This document shows, piece after piece, positions 1-8,917 of a DNA stretch of 64,000 nt. The stretch is from Ogataea parapolymorpha DL-1 (taxonomy: Eukaryota > Ascomycota > Pichiomycetes > Pichiales > Pichiaceae), in NCBI RefSeq assembly GCF_000187245.1, contig NC_027861.1:248001-312000 (forward strand), in the 5' to 3' direction. The position numbers and the translations under genes were made by a program. Numbering within the stretch: position 1 is the stretch's first letter; each line of letters starts with the position of its first letter. The notes below the pieces were generated by a model, which worked only from the letters and a program-made list of their open reading frames with translations, made no database searches and was not told the origin of the DNA.

Positions 1-731
1 TATTCGTAAGAAGACCAATATATTCCGCTGAATGGAACATCGCGCCAAAGGGTTAATTGCAACCCTTTAAAAAGAGAGAAAAGTCCTTTATTTTGCACTT
101 CTTTGAACGAGTTCGTAACGACCATCTTCATGATCTGGGAGGAGGTTGAGCTTGATGTGGGAACAGCCTGCAGCCTAGTTTTTATCAGTTCTAATGGGGC
201 TACCACTGTTGCAGCCATGATTCGCGCGAAGGAACCGCAAAGCAGAGGGTTGAAAATCGGGAACTGATTCTTCAAAGGAGATCTATCTCGCAAGTACTCA
301 TACCCGCTGAAGTAAACCATATTAGATGGAACTGCCATGATGAGCATCAGGGACAACCCTCTATAAAGAGTAAAAACTCCTTCGTTAACAGCAATTTTCG
401 AAAGTCCCGAGAACGTGCCATTAATCTTGAATTCTTGCGCACATGCGTTGCTTGAGCAAAAATAATCTTTGCTTGGTCTAGTAGCCTCCTCCCAGAACAC
501 CTTCTTACAACAAGTTGCAGTTTGGCGGAAATGGGGAGGAAAAAGCAGTTGTTGCTGTTGCAGCCTGATTCGCACCACATCAAAGGGCGTTACCACCAAA
601 GATGTTAATAGTGACCCAGTGCATGCACTCAGCATCCTCTGTGTAATCGTGATGTCTGACCCAGACCGCTGCTGTGGCCTGGATTCCAATCTGGGCAAAG
701 TAGCATCTTCTATCAGTTCTATTTGCGACAT
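1..731 (-). CDS. MTM1: Mitochondrial carrier Mtm1 (SLC25A39/40 type), C-terminus beyond the window
   Basis: The first ~243 residues of a mitochondrial inner-membrane carrier, read from the ATG at 731 and open to the left edge. Seen: an N-terminal PFDVVRIRLQQQQ signature (carrier PxD/ExxK/R motif of repeat 1), a GVFTLYRGL stretch ending repeat 1, and in repeat 2 APLELIKTRLQ followed by LFKGLQLTLWRDVPFSGIYW. The QQQQ tail on the first motif and the WRDVPFS motif are typical of Mtm1. Family knowledge: Mtm1 is needed for manganese loading of mitochondrial superoxide dismutase and is linked to iron-sulfur, PLP and glutathione transport. The third carrier repeat must lie outside the window. A generic SLC25 member is the only real alternative. 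Confidence 0.85.
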   Translation of the reverse strand, partial: MSQIELIEDATLPRLESRPQQRSGSDITITQRMLSACTGSLLTSLVVTPFDVVRIRLQQQQLLFPPHFRQTATCCKKVFWEEATRPSKDYFCSSNACAQEFKINGTFSGLSKIAVNEGVFTLYRGLSLMLIMAVPSNMVYFSGYEYLRDRSPLKNQFPIFNPLLCGSFARIMAATVVAPLELIKTRLQAVPTSSSTSSQIMKMVVTNSFKEVQNKGLFSLFKGLQLTLWRDVPFSGIYWSSYE

Positions 732-836
732 GCTATCACAACCTTTGCCATAGAAATTATCTCCGAAAAAATATGAAAATATTAAAAAAGATTATGTACT
801 ATAAGCAATTATAAAACAATGTTAAAATAAATAAAT

Positions 837-1787
837 TTACAGATCCACCTTCACATCACTGTCCTTCTTATCCTTTTCGCCAGTCAAAACACGGTAAAGT
901 TTCTCATCCACTCCATGACCAATTTTGCTGGACCAACCCCGAGCACGCTCAAACCCATTGCGCCCGTACTGGTAATCCATGAAGGCCTCATAAATGCGCT
1001 CTCTGGACGTCTCAACAAAAGGACCGTGTTGGACGATTTTTTGGTTTAGCACCTGACCTCCAATAATAACAAAATTTGTTTCTTCGCTATCTTCTGGAAC
1101 CGATCCGCCGATTGCCTCTCCATCCCTATTGAAAAACACAGCATGGTATTTAGGAATGGTGGTTCCATTGATCAAGAGAGACCCTTTCAAGATGTACAAG
1201 AAGGCGTTGAACTCGGAAGGCAGTTCTTGCACAAACTCTCCACCAGGTTTGACTGTGTAGTTGTAGTACTCGACAGGTGTGTACGCGAGGTCTTTAACAG
1301 ACTCAACACCATACGACTTGCCGCTTATCACCTTGACCCTAACCTTGTCGTTTGGCTCTGCCACTGGAATTTCCGCATCTCGCAAATCGCGATAACGGGG
1401 CTCTGTGTGCTTCAAATTTTCTGGAAGATCAACCCAAAGTTGCATTCCTTCAACATTCGAACCATCTGGAGAATAGGGCATTTCAGAATGGCAGATACCT
1501 TTGCCGGCTGTCATAAATTGCAGGTCGCCCGGATTGAGAACGCCGGAAGATCCCGTGAAATCTTCGTGCAAAAACTGCCCTTTCATGACAAGAGTGATAG
1601 TTTCTTGACCACGATGAGGATGATCAGGAAATCCAGCGTCGGGACTCACATTGAAATGGTCTAGCATAAGAAATGGTGAGAAGTTTCTCATGCCCATGGT
1701 GCCAATGGAACGTCTCACTTTAGCTCCCACACCTTCAGCCTGCTCCATACAGTACATCGACTTCAGAATTGTACGAAAAGAAACCAT
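837..1787 (-). CDS. Pirin family protein (bicupin)
   Basis: A 316-residue pirin. The N-terminal cupin carries the metal site: H56 and H58 in DHPHRGQET and H100/E102 in GKGICHSEMP, matching the two-His plus His/Glu iron ligands of human pirin. The preceding FSPFLMLDHF and FPDHPHRG motifs are classical. The second cupin (about residues 180-290) is present, so the length is full. Pirins are iron-binding proteins, nuclear or cytosolic, with quercetin dioxygenase activity in some species; the physiological substrate in yeast is not known. S. cerevisiae has no clear pirin. The start is the first ATG, placed at the conserved N-terminus. Confidence 0.9.
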   Translation of the reverse strand: MVSFRTILKSMYCMEQAEGVGAKVRRSIGTMGMRNFSPFLMLDHFNVSPDAGFPDHPHRGQETITLVMKGQFLHEDFTGSSGVLNPGDLQFMTAGKGICHSEMPYSPDGSNVEGMQLWVDLPENLKHTEPRYRDLRDAEIPVAEPNDKVRVKVISGKSYGVESVKDLAYTPVEYYNYTVKPGGEFVQELPSEFNAFLYILKGSLLINGTTIPKYHAVFFNRDGEAIGGSVPEDSEETNFVIIGGQVLNQKIVQHGPFVETSRERIYEAFMDYQYGRNGFERARGWSSKIGHGVDEKLYRVLTGEKDKKDSDVKVDL

Positions 1788-2428
1788 TTTGAGATCAATT
1801 TTGGATCAACGGTATTTTGCAGGACCTTTTATACTACTTCCATATCTTTACTAACTTGTTAGTAATTGCACAGCCTAGTAAAATATTATCTAGAAATTTG
1901 ACTAATGGTAGAATAATAAAAAATAAGCAAACCCACGCTATATTAAATATATAATTCCAAGACTTAATAATATCAGTCATGTGACTGAAAATGGAACTGG
2001 CTATGTAAGCATTTGTGTTTGCCATTGAGATCTTTGTTACAACAATTTGTAATGAGGAAAAACACCTTCTCGTCATTGGGCAGTACAGCCACCTTTAAGA
2101 AGAATAGACACCCTACTCTGACTTTACTCTTCTGAAGGTTTACTGCCCATGTAATGTAACGCAGAGGTTTGGTGGCTAGGGAAATTCTCCCCAAAACATG
2201 GTAGTTGCTACAGGGATATGAAGACGACCAACAGAGGTCTGCCGAGGTCTCCGGACTATTATTGGGCTCTAGGGGGCATTTCATTGATATTCTTTGGATG
2301 TGAAACTTTAGATGACCCTATAAAACGGCATTCAGTAAATTCGATAAAGGTAGACCAGCGATCAACTCAAAATTTTAATCATTCACCTTCTTGCTCCTGA
2401 CACAAATTAAGCAACGTCTTCTATTTGA
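1788..2428. other. Intergenic region, 641 bp
   Basis: AT-rich sequence between the pirin start and the 3' end of the PSG1-like gene, both on the minus strand, so it holds the pirin promoter and the PSG1-like terminator. Short open frames here have no recognisable similarity. I find no tRNA arms, repeats or convincing coding signal. Confidence 0.5.
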
Positions 2429-3409
2429 TTAATGGAAAGGATTGGTGTTCCTTGAGTAATCTGTGACCTCCGAGCGCATGTCCGTGACCTCCGAGCGTAG
2501 GTCGTCTGTCGTAACACTGACAGCATCGGCCTCGCGTCGTTTCATAGGAATGAGGTTCGCGAGACTTGTCTTGCCATGCATGCGACGGAAATACCACACG
2601 ATACCAGCTATCAGGAAACCCAAAACAACAACAGGAACAACAACTGCAGGGACAATTATCTTGGCCTTGGACTTGCTGGACGTGGTCGTCGCACCGTTGT
2701 CAGAAGGTTTCCGCGTGATGGTAGTGTAGGCATCCGACTCGTGCTCGATGATCCGAATCAGCGGCCCGTACGTGGTGCCCGTGTGCTTGGCATTGCTTGT
2801 GGAGTCTAATTGTGGTGTGATCAGCAGCCAGCAGTAACCTTCGGTGCCACTTCTACGGTATGATGACTTGACTTCCCATGCATAGTATCCGTTGTTATTG
2901 ATGACATAATCAGATGTAAAAAGGGATTCGTCTCCATCAACCGAGGGATAGGCATTAGTTGAAAGACGGACTCTGACGATATCATCGCTTCCCCAGTACT
3001 CTGGGTCCCAGGTAATCCAGTAGGTCTCACCAACGAGCATTTCGGTGCCGTTGGCAATGCAGAATGGATATCCAGAGTTGGATTCGTCTGCTCTCTCGTT
3101 CATACAGCGCAGCACTGGAGGTGCTCCCCCTGTTGGACTTGGGTAAGAAGTGTCAGTTGGAGTAGGAGATGCAGAGATGGTACTGGAACCTGAAACAGAA
3201 GGCGTAACCAAGTATGGGATTCCAGAGGAATCAAGAGAGTTCCAAATGGTAGCTGAGTCTGAGACAGGAGAAGCAGATATGGTAACTCCGTCAGTGACTG
3301 TAGGAGTCACGAGGACCATGTTATTAGACGACGTCGATGTCCAGACATTATCCGTGAGAACTTTTTGTGAGGCAACACACGCAGCAAGAGCTATAAACCT
3401 AAAAAGCAT
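2429..3409 (-). CDS. PSG1: Psg1-like type I membrane glycoprotein
   Basis: A 326-residue protein with an N-terminal signal peptide (residues 1-14), a Ser/Thr/Pro-rich segment to about residue 97 that contains two imperfect copies of a LVTP-V...TISASP unit, a cysteine-containing luminal domain (about 98-225) with the motif GETYWITWDPEYWGSDD, one transmembrane helix (about 250-274) and a short cytoplasmic tail ending NPFH. This arrangement and the ITWDPEYW motif match S. cerevisiae Psg1 (YKL077W), a Golgi factor that stabilises the plasma-membrane H+-ATPase Pma1. The tail repeats a heptad, RSEVTDM/RSEVTDY. Identification rests on motif memory only, so the family is likely but the exact function is inferred. 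Confidence 0.65.
   Translation of the reverse strand: MLFRFIALAACVASQKVLTDNVWTSTSSNNMVLVTPTVTDGVTISASPVSDSATIWNSLDSSGIPYLVTPSVSGSSTISASPTPTDTSYPSPTGGAPPVLRCMNERADESNSGYPFCIANGTEMLVGETYWITWDPEYWGSDDIVRVRLSTNAYPSVDGDESLFTSDYVINNNGYYAWEVKSSYRRSGTEGYCWLLITPQLDSTSNAKHTGTTYGPLIRIIEHESDAYTTITRKPSDNGATTTSSKSKAKIIVPAVVVPVVVLGFLIAGIVWYFRRMHGKTSLANLIPMKRREADAVSVTTDDLRSEVTDMRSEVTDYSRNTNPFH
2463..2497. repeat. 21-bp period direct repeat in the PSG1-like tail
   Basis: The 14-mer GTGACCTCCGAGCG occurs at 2463-2476 and again at 2484-2497, a period of 21 bp or seven codons. It encodes the duplicated RSEVTD heptad in the cytoplasmic tail, so copy number could change without a frameshift. Confidence 0.85.
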
Positions 3410-3447
3410 GGTAATAATTGGTTGATTATTTTAGACCGTTGGAATAA

Positions 3448-3454
3448 ATTTATA
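3448..3454 (-). promoter_or_regulatory. TATA element of the PSG1-like gene
   Basis: TATAAAT on the minus strand, about 40 nt upstream of the ATG at 3409. It is the best TATA match in the short upstream region. Confidence 0.4.
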
Positions 3455-3625
3455 TGGGCTCTGTCCGACATCGCCGACTAATTAGTCTTGGCTTTATCCG
3501 AAAAACCGGTTTATTACACGCGAATTATTGGTTTTTTTCTCTCATGACAATGCTAGCCGTCTATTCCATTCATATATTACATTGACAGCAAATGCTAGTA
3601 TACACAACAAGTAAAATTCCGACAT

Positions 3626-4690
3626 TCAAACCTCCATAACGTTTTTCTCCAAATCGATGTTGATAGCGACTGGTAAGTTGGAGTCTTTTCTATTTCTTGT
3701 TTTGAGATACTTGGCCTGTTTCCGCGGGTTCAAACGTGTGTAGTTGTTTCCATGCGACCAGGATCTTAATCTCATTAGGTTCCAGACTCCTTTTCTGAAT
3801 CTCTTGAAAGTATTGGAGATGAAGAAAGAGTACATGAGGTACTCCAAGTAAAAAAATAACAGCGCAACTGCAAAGCCACCAATTACAGCCCAAACAATAT
3901 GCTTGGAGAGTAAAAACATGAATTTCGCATCGTCCATGTGCCATGAAGAGCCTTTCGAAATGCTGAAAAATGGATGCTCTCCATTGCTGTAGTCCTGAGG
4001 CATGAGAATCCTAACCACGCCTGCATCAGGAACGCCCCATCTCTTGTACTGTTTCCATATCACGGACAAAAACAGCGGTCCTGTGGAGTACATAATTGTG
4101 ATATATGGCACTAGCCAGTTGTGGTTGTATTTGTTCAAAGAATCAATCACCTTGGCAAAAAATGGATGTCTAGGCATCGAGCCCATGGCGTCGTTGGAAA
4201 TACCGGTAGGTATGGTTTTTCTCACAAACGCCGGAACGGTGAGCAAAGGATCTAGTTTTCGGGCACACCCATCATCCAAGTCAATGTAAATGCCGCCAAA
4301 ATGGTACAAGATAAAGTATCTGATGGCGTCTGCTCTCTCAATTGGATACTTGTATTGGTCAAAAGTCTCTAAAAACCATGGATATTGCTCAGAAATAAAT
4401 TCTCTAGACATCTCGTCTGTCCAGAGAATGTACTGATAGTCGGGATGCAGGTCGATGCAGCTTTGTTGTCCTTGCTTCCAGACATCAGGGATCTCAGTTG
4501 TTTTGTAGGTCTGGTGAATTATCTTGGGGATAAGTTGAGGCCTATCCACAGTAGGCGATAGCTCAGATTCCAGCAGAGCGTACTGAAAACTATCATCATA
4601 GAGCAGCGTTATCAAGTCAAAGGTCTGATAGACCAAAAATACCACTAGCAACAAATGCGCTAGCAGAATATATTGAAGCTCTTTTTTCAT
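3626..4690 (-). CDS. SUR1: Mannosylinositol phosphorylceramide synthase catalytic subunit (Sur1/Csh1 type, GT32)
   Basis: A 354-residue GT32 glycosyltransferase that would transfer mannose from GDP-mannose to inositol phosphorylceramide in the Golgi. Seen: an N-terminal membrane anchor (about 5-30), IPKIIHQTYKT at about 54, the nucleotide-sugar region RADAIRYFILYHFGGIYIDL and the DxD motif DLDD at 137-140, and a C-terminal hydrophobic segment (about 265-290). Family knowledge: Sur1 and Csh1 act with the regulatory subunit Csg2; loss gives calcium sensitivity. The two S. cerevisiae paralogs cannot be told apart here and this gene probably represents the single ancestral form. Length is close to the 376-382 residues of the yeast enzymes. 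Confidence 0.85.
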   Translation of the reverse strand: MKKELQYILLAHLLLVVFLVYQTFDLITLLYDDSFQYALLESELSPTVDRPQLIPKIIHQTYKTTEIPDVWKQGQQSCIDLHPDYQYILWTDEMSREFISEQYPWFLETFDQYKYPIERADAIRYFILYHFGGIYIDLDDGCARKLDPLLTVPAFVRKTIPTGISNDAMGSMPRHPFFAKVIDSLNKYNHNWLVPYITIMYSTGPLFLSVIWKQYKRWGVPDAGVVRILMPQDYSNGEHPFFSISKGSSWHMDDAKFMFLLSKHIVWAVIGGFAVALLFFYLEYLMYSFFISNTFKRFRKGVWNLMRLRSWSHGNNYTRLNPRKQAKYLKTRNRKDSNLPVAINIDLEKNVMEV

Positions 4691-5009
4691 GACAAATGAA
4701 GGACTGCAATTTCAATTGAGGCAAACTGCGCACTCAATAAAAAATTGTAAACAAGGGGACGACAAGTGTTTATTCTATTAGAATATAAGCACAAGGCTAA
4801 TAGCGTTGAACTGTCTAAGCCTCCGTTTATTTCTTTTGCAACCTATTTTAGGCGTATCTTGTTGTTTGCTCAAGATATTAAATTAATATAATGTATACAC
4901 CTCCACTTGGAGCTGCGCCAGTATTTATTTGAGGAATGTGCACATCGCATGATAAAAAAAAATTCTGCATCGCCACATTCTACCCCAGCCCCGATCGTTT
5001 GCTGGTACA
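4691..5009. other. Intergenic region, 319 bp
   Basis: Upstream region of the Sur1-like gene and downstream region of the small membrane-protein gene, both on the minus strand. AT-rich; I see no gene, repeat or RNA structure in it. Confidence 0.5.
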
Positions 5010-5312
5010 CTACACTTTCTGGTATACCAATTGCGGTCTGGAGGGCATTGTGGGATCCATTTGATTGAGTTCTGTGTCAATATGTTGCATCTGCTCACAG
5101 CTGTAAAGGTTACTGTCACCCTTGGATCTTGCGAAAATCCAAGTGGCAGCTCCTTTAGTCAAAAGCTTGTACATCAGAAATATTAGGATCATAGCACCAG
5201 CCACGATCACCGTGCTCACGACAACATGCGAAACAAATTTGGGTACTGCGGATTTTTTGGGCGCATCAACATCGGTACTTTGCATGTACGGGTCATAAGC
5301 TACATTTGACAT
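5010..5312 (-). CDS. Small single-pass membrane protein, unknown function
   Basis: A 100-residue ORF from the ATG at 5312. I do not recognise the family. Seen: a polar N-terminus rich in Asp/Tyr, one strong hydrophobic segment at about residues 30-52 (VVVSTVIVAGAMILIFLMY), a basic patch after it, and a polar tail. There is a TATAAAAG element 34-41 bp upstream and long non-coding flanks on both sides, which supports a real gene despite its size. It could be a mitochondrial or ER small protein; nothing decides between these. Confidence 0.55.
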   Translation of the reverse strand: MSNVAYDPYMQSTDVDAPKKSAVPKFVSHVVVSTVIVAGAMILIFLMYKLLTKGAATWIFARSKGDSNLYSCEQMQHIDTELNQMDPTMPSRPQLVYQKV

Positions 5313-5746
5313 TGCCAAAGCCTTTAAGGAGAGCCCCGCTTAGCTCTTTTATAGAGCCCGATCTGAAAAATTGACTGTTCTGTTGCGGACTAATAGTCCA
5401 ACCAAATACGTCATACACCTTTACACTGGCATCCTCTACCCGAAAAATGACTGTTGCCGAGTCAATAAAATACCGAAAAAAAAAAACAAATTCCCAATGG
5501 AGAATCGAACAATCTTGTACTCCAAACAATAGTGGCACAATAAAAGCGCATCTTCGTTTTAAAATTGCTCTGGTCCAGGGCAAGGGTGTGTTTTTTTGCA
5601 AGGCAGATCGAGCGGGTAACGGGGCCTAACACAAACACAAAAAATTTTCAATATATGGAGATTGTTCAGCTTTAGTTGGCAGAGGAAGGTGTTGATTTAC
5701 TACACAGATTGCATTTTTACTCATTTTTTACAAGTTAACTCGTATC
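5313..5746. other. Divergent intergenic region, 434 bp
   Basis: Shared upstream region of the small membrane-protein gene (minus) and SRO9 (plus). It holds a TATAAAAG box for the minus gene, a run of 13 A near 5478-5488, and AATATATGG near 5650 that may serve SRO9. No tRNA is present. Confidence 0.55.
5346..5353 (-). promoter_or_regulatory. TATA box of the small membrane-protein gene
   Basis: TATAAAAG on the minus strand, 34-41 nt upstream of the ATG at 5312, a normal spacing for a budding yeast core promoter with a short leader. Confidence 0.55.
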
Positions 5747-7162
5747 ATGTCTGCCATATTCTCGTATGCTCATGCCGCTGGAGCGCCAGCCTCCTCGAAT
5801 GCCTCCAAATCTGAACTGGAAAATGGCATCTCGAACTTGAATCTGAACGAGAAAGAGGTTGAAAAAGACATCAAACCAGCTAAGAAGGCAGAGAAGTCGG
5901 AGAAGAAGGAGAAGAAGTCTTCCAGATCCGGATCCAAGGAGCCAGAAAACAAACCTGAGCCTGCCAAGGAGGAAGCAGAGCCAAAGAAGGTCAAATTAGC
6001 ACCTGCTCCTCTTCCGGCTACTAACGTTTGGGGGGCAACCCCTACTGCGATTCCCCCGAAGATTCCAAGCGAGCCTATTGTTATTCCGGAGACTACATCG
6101 GAAAACGGCCCCTCCGTTGCCAAAGCGGCTTCAGGAAAGGAGAAATGGGTTCCGCTTAAGGCCTCGGTGGTAATTGCCTCCAACAAGCCGACATCCAAGG
6201 GTTCAGGCAAGAAGAAGAATAAGAAGAAAAATTTCAAGGACGGTGAAGCAAAGGAGAACAAGGACGCCAGAAAGAGTGCCAAAAAGAATGGCGAAGTGCG
6301 CGAGATTGATACCAACGAGGGTAGTAGCTCAGAGAGCAACACCCCGAAACCAGATCAGCCATCAACGATCGAACAACATGCTGAATCTGCCATCGAGTCT
6401 AATGATATCAAGTCGGCCGAGCCGCAGCAGAAGCACTTCAAGACGAACGGCAATGGAAACAGCTTTTCCGGTCGTCAATACAGAACGAATTACAATAACC
6501 ATAGCAGGAGATATAGTGGTCAAAACGGCAGCCAAAATGGTCAGAACGGCAAAAGCAGCAGCCCGATTGGTCAACTTCCTTATGCGCCATACAACAATCG
6601 TTCCTACAACGGTCAAAACAATAGACATCACCACAGCCGGCCAAGCTACCAACAGTCGCAGTATTTCATACCCCAGCAACCTTACTACACTCCAATTCCT
6701 TACATTCCATATCCGGCCGCCCCAGCTCCATTTGCTCCAGTCATTGCGCAACAGCCACAACCGATCGCCGTGCCACCACAGGACAGTAACATGCGGGATG
6801 CAATGCTTCAAACTTTGGCCAAACAGATCGACTACTACTTCTCTACTCAAAATTTGGTGAAAGACATTTTCCTCAGAAAACACATGAATGACGATGGATT
6901 CCTGCCTCTGCCTGTGCTAGCTGGATTTTACCGGGTGTCTGCCCTTTCTTATGGAGACTACAACTTAGTTGTTGAGAGTCTGCCCCATTGTTTGAATTTG
7001 GAGTATGGAGTTATTGAAAAAGAAGGTAGTACATTATACAAAGTGCGGGCCAACACGAACCCGAAGTTCTGGGTTCTTCCTGCTGACCAGCGGTTGGAGC
7101 AGGGATTAGATAAAGATTCTCCAAAACCAGAACAAAATCCAGAATTAGGGGAAGGAAATTAA
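5747..7162 (+). CDS. SRO9: La-motif RNA-binding protein (Sro9/Slf1 family)
   Basis: A 471-residue protein. The first ~345 residues are low-complexity: Lys/Glu-rich, a GKKKNKKKNFKDGE basic stretch, then an Asn/Gln/Arg/Gly/Tyr-rich and Pro/Tyr-rich region. A La motif follows at about 350-440, recognised by AKQIDYYFSTQNLVKDIFLR, DDGFLPLPVLAGF and the YGVIEKEG end. This layout, an acidic/basic IDR followed by a C-terminal La motif and no RRM, matches Sro9 and Slf1, cytoplasmic proteins that bind translating ribosomes and mRNAs. Expected length is 434-447 residues in S. cerevisiae. The two paralogs cannot be distinguished. Confidence 0.85.
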   Translation: MSAIFSYAHAAGAPASSNASKSELENGISNLNLNEKEVEKDIKPAKKAEKSEKKEKKSSRSGSKEPENKPEPAKEEAEPKKVKLAPAPLPATNVWGATPTAIPPKIPSEPIVIPETTSENGPSVAKAASGKEKWVPLKASVVIASNKPTSKGSGKKKNKKKNFKDGEAKENKDARKSAKKNGEVREIDTNEGSSSESNTPKPDQPSTIEQHAESAIESNDIKSAEPQQKHFKTNGNGNSFSGRQYRTNYNNHSRRYSGQNGSQNGQNGKSSSPIGQLPYAPYNNRSYNGQNNRHHHSRPSYQQSQYFIPQQPYYTPIPYIPYPAAPAPFAPVIAQQPQPIAVPPQDSNMRDAMLQTLAKQIDYYFSTQNLVKDIFLRKHMNDDGFLPLPVLAGFYRVSALSYGDYNLVVESLPHCLNLEYGVIEKEGSTLYKVRANTNPKFWVLPADQRLEQGLDKDSPKPEQNPELGEGN

Positions 7163-7225
7163 CTGGTGTTAGGATGAAAAAGTTGTGTAAATAATTTGCC
7201 ATTAATTTATTCTTCATTCACAACA

Positions 7226-8917
7226 ATGTCTGATCAATTCACCTCTGTCCAGTGGGACCGGGATGATCCCGCTAACGGGTCGGGCCCTGGCCAATTGTTT
7301 CCCACGGTTGACGAGGAACCATCGCGTGCTGTTACTCCTGAGCAAGCTGAGAATGCACAACAGGGTAACGAAGACGCAGAAGATAGCGGATCAGGATTGC
7401 TTGTTGGCTCGTCTTTACCGCATCCCGAAACTCCGGATCTAGTCAATGGCCAGGCTAGTATGGTTGCACATGACACAATGGACAAGAATGAGACTTCGCA
7501 GGATTATTATATTGAAACTCGCGTTTCTAGCCCGACGACAGAATACGATGGCCAGAACCCATACACCTCATATTTAATTGAAATACGAACAGATTGTGCC
7601 TCATTCAAACAAAAGGACTACAAACTACGCAGACGTTACTCTGACTTCAGCTTCTTATACGATTGCCTGGCAAACGACTTCCCTACCCTCGTCATTCCTC
7701 CTCTACCAAACAAACAGCGTTTAGAGTATATCAAGGGTGGCCGATTCACCGAAGAGTTTACGGCTAAGCGTGCAGTCTCTCTGCACACTTTTTTGAGGCG
7801 TGTTTGTAAGCATCCCTCCCTCAAGAAGTCTCAAGTGTTCCATGTTTTTTTGGAGGATTCTGATTACTGGCATACTTACAAGTCTAACCTCAAGATATCT
7901 TCAGGCTCTATTGATCCAAGCAATTCAGCATCTCAAAATATAGAAACAGTTACAGATTATATCATGAATAGCTTCAAAAAACCTTCCTACGAGTCAAAAC
8001 ACAAGCAAGAATTTCAGGAAATACAGGAGAAATCAACAAGATTACAAGACAACCTTGTTAAAATCGACCACATTTATTCGAAAGTGTTGACAAGACAACA
8101 GGATATTTCAGATGATTTTGCACGTTTTTCACAAGAATTTTCAAAACTTAATATTCTGTTCAGCAACGATTTTGATGGCAAAAGTTCTAATGACAACGTA
8201 GATGTACCCACAAAACAGATCGCAGAACAGTTTTCTAAATTCGGTGCAAATCTCCAGAAGATTTCTGAGCGGTCATATTATCTGAATCATGATATTGAAT
8301 ACAACTATCTAACATCATTGCGAGATCTCGAGCACTACATCACGCAACTCAAAACCTTGGTTAAGCTTAAAGAAGCCAAGGCCCTCGATTATGAGATGTT
8401 GTCCAATTACCTGGAAAAAGCCAAGCAGGAGAAAGAGTATTTGATGAGCGGGGGCTCAGTCACCTCTTCCACCGAGGGTGCCATCACGTTTTTAGCTAGA
8501 AAGCTCGAGTCCATGACTGGTATAGGATCCCATGCTCATGGGAATCTGACCAATGAGAGGATTGAGAAGCTTCAAGCAAGAATTGAGGTGCTTGAGAAAG
8601 AAAGAAAGAACGCATTCGAAGTGTTTGAGAAGTTTGAAACGGATATCCTGGAGGAGTATCAATTGTTTGAAAAAATCAAAACCGAAGAGATCAACGAATC
8701 TCTCAGATTATTAAGCGATTCATATTTACAGTACTATACAGACCTACTCCATGACTGGCAAAATCTGCAACTAGGGCAGACAGATCCTAAGACCTGCGCA
8801 GAGTTTGCAAACAAAATGAGTGAGGATGACGAGTTTTTCTCCCATAACGATGTGGTGAAAAACAATGAGATTTTAGAAGAAAGCTTGAAGAAACTGAATG
8901 AGTCAACTACGTCTTGA
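7226..8917 (+). CDS. SNX4: Sorting nexin Snx4/Atg24 (PX-BAR)
   Basis: A 563-residue protein from the ATG at 7226 (MSDQF). After an acidic N-terminus, a PX domain spans about 95-216 with RRRYSDF (about 135) and the proline-rich PPLP motif, then KQRLEYIKGGRF and FLRRVCKHP. The remainder is helical with heptads, consistent with a BAR domain. KQRLEYIKGGRF is characteristic of Snx4. Family knowledge: Snx4 pairs with Atg20 or Snx41 for endosome-to-Golgi recycling of Snc1 and for selective autophagy including pexophagy. Longer than S. cerevisiae Snx4 (423 residues) because of its N-terminus and C-terminus. Its 3' end overlaps TAD2 by 11 bp. Confidence 0.85.
   Translation: MSDQFTSVQWDRDDPANGSGPGQLFPTVDEEPSRAVTPEQAENAQQGNEDAEDSGSGLLVGSSLPHPETPDLVNGQASMVAHDTMDKNETSQDYYIETRVSSPTTEYDGQNPYTSYLIEIRTDCASFKQKDYKLRRRYSDFSFLYDCLANDFPTLVIPPLPNKQRLEYIKGGRFTEEFTAKRAVSLHTFLRRVCKHPSLKKSQVFHVFLEDSDYWHTYKSNLKISSGSIDPSNSASQNIETVTDYIMNSFKKPSYESKHKQEFQEIQEKSTRLQDNLVKIDHIYSKVLTRQQDISDDFARFSQEFSKLNILFSNDFDGKSSNDNVDVPTKQIAEQFSKFGANLQKISERSYYLNHDIEYNYLTSLRDLEHYITQLKTLVKLKEAKALDYEMLSNYLEKAKQEKEYLMSGGSVTSSTEGAITFLARKLESMTGIGSHAHGNLTNERIEKLQARIEVLEKERKNAFEVFEKFETDILEEYQLFEKIKTEEINESLRLLSDSYLQYYTDLLHDWQNLQLGQTDPKTCAEFANKMSEDDEFFSHNDVVKNNEILEESLKKLNESTTS

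Noticed and set aside
1143..1664. 173-codon plus-strand frame inside the pirin gene
   Set aside because: It is the antisense shadow of a conserved, complete pirin gene and has no recognisable motif.
5501..5510. GAATCGAAC, reminiscent of a tRNA T-loop on the minus strand
   Set aside because: Flanking bases do not pair as a T-stem and no anticodon or acceptor arm can be built.
5770..6342. 190-codon minus-strand frame inside SRO9
   Set aside because: Its Phe/Leu/Ser-rich composition is the mirror of the Lys/Glu-rich SRO9 N-terminus; no independent support.
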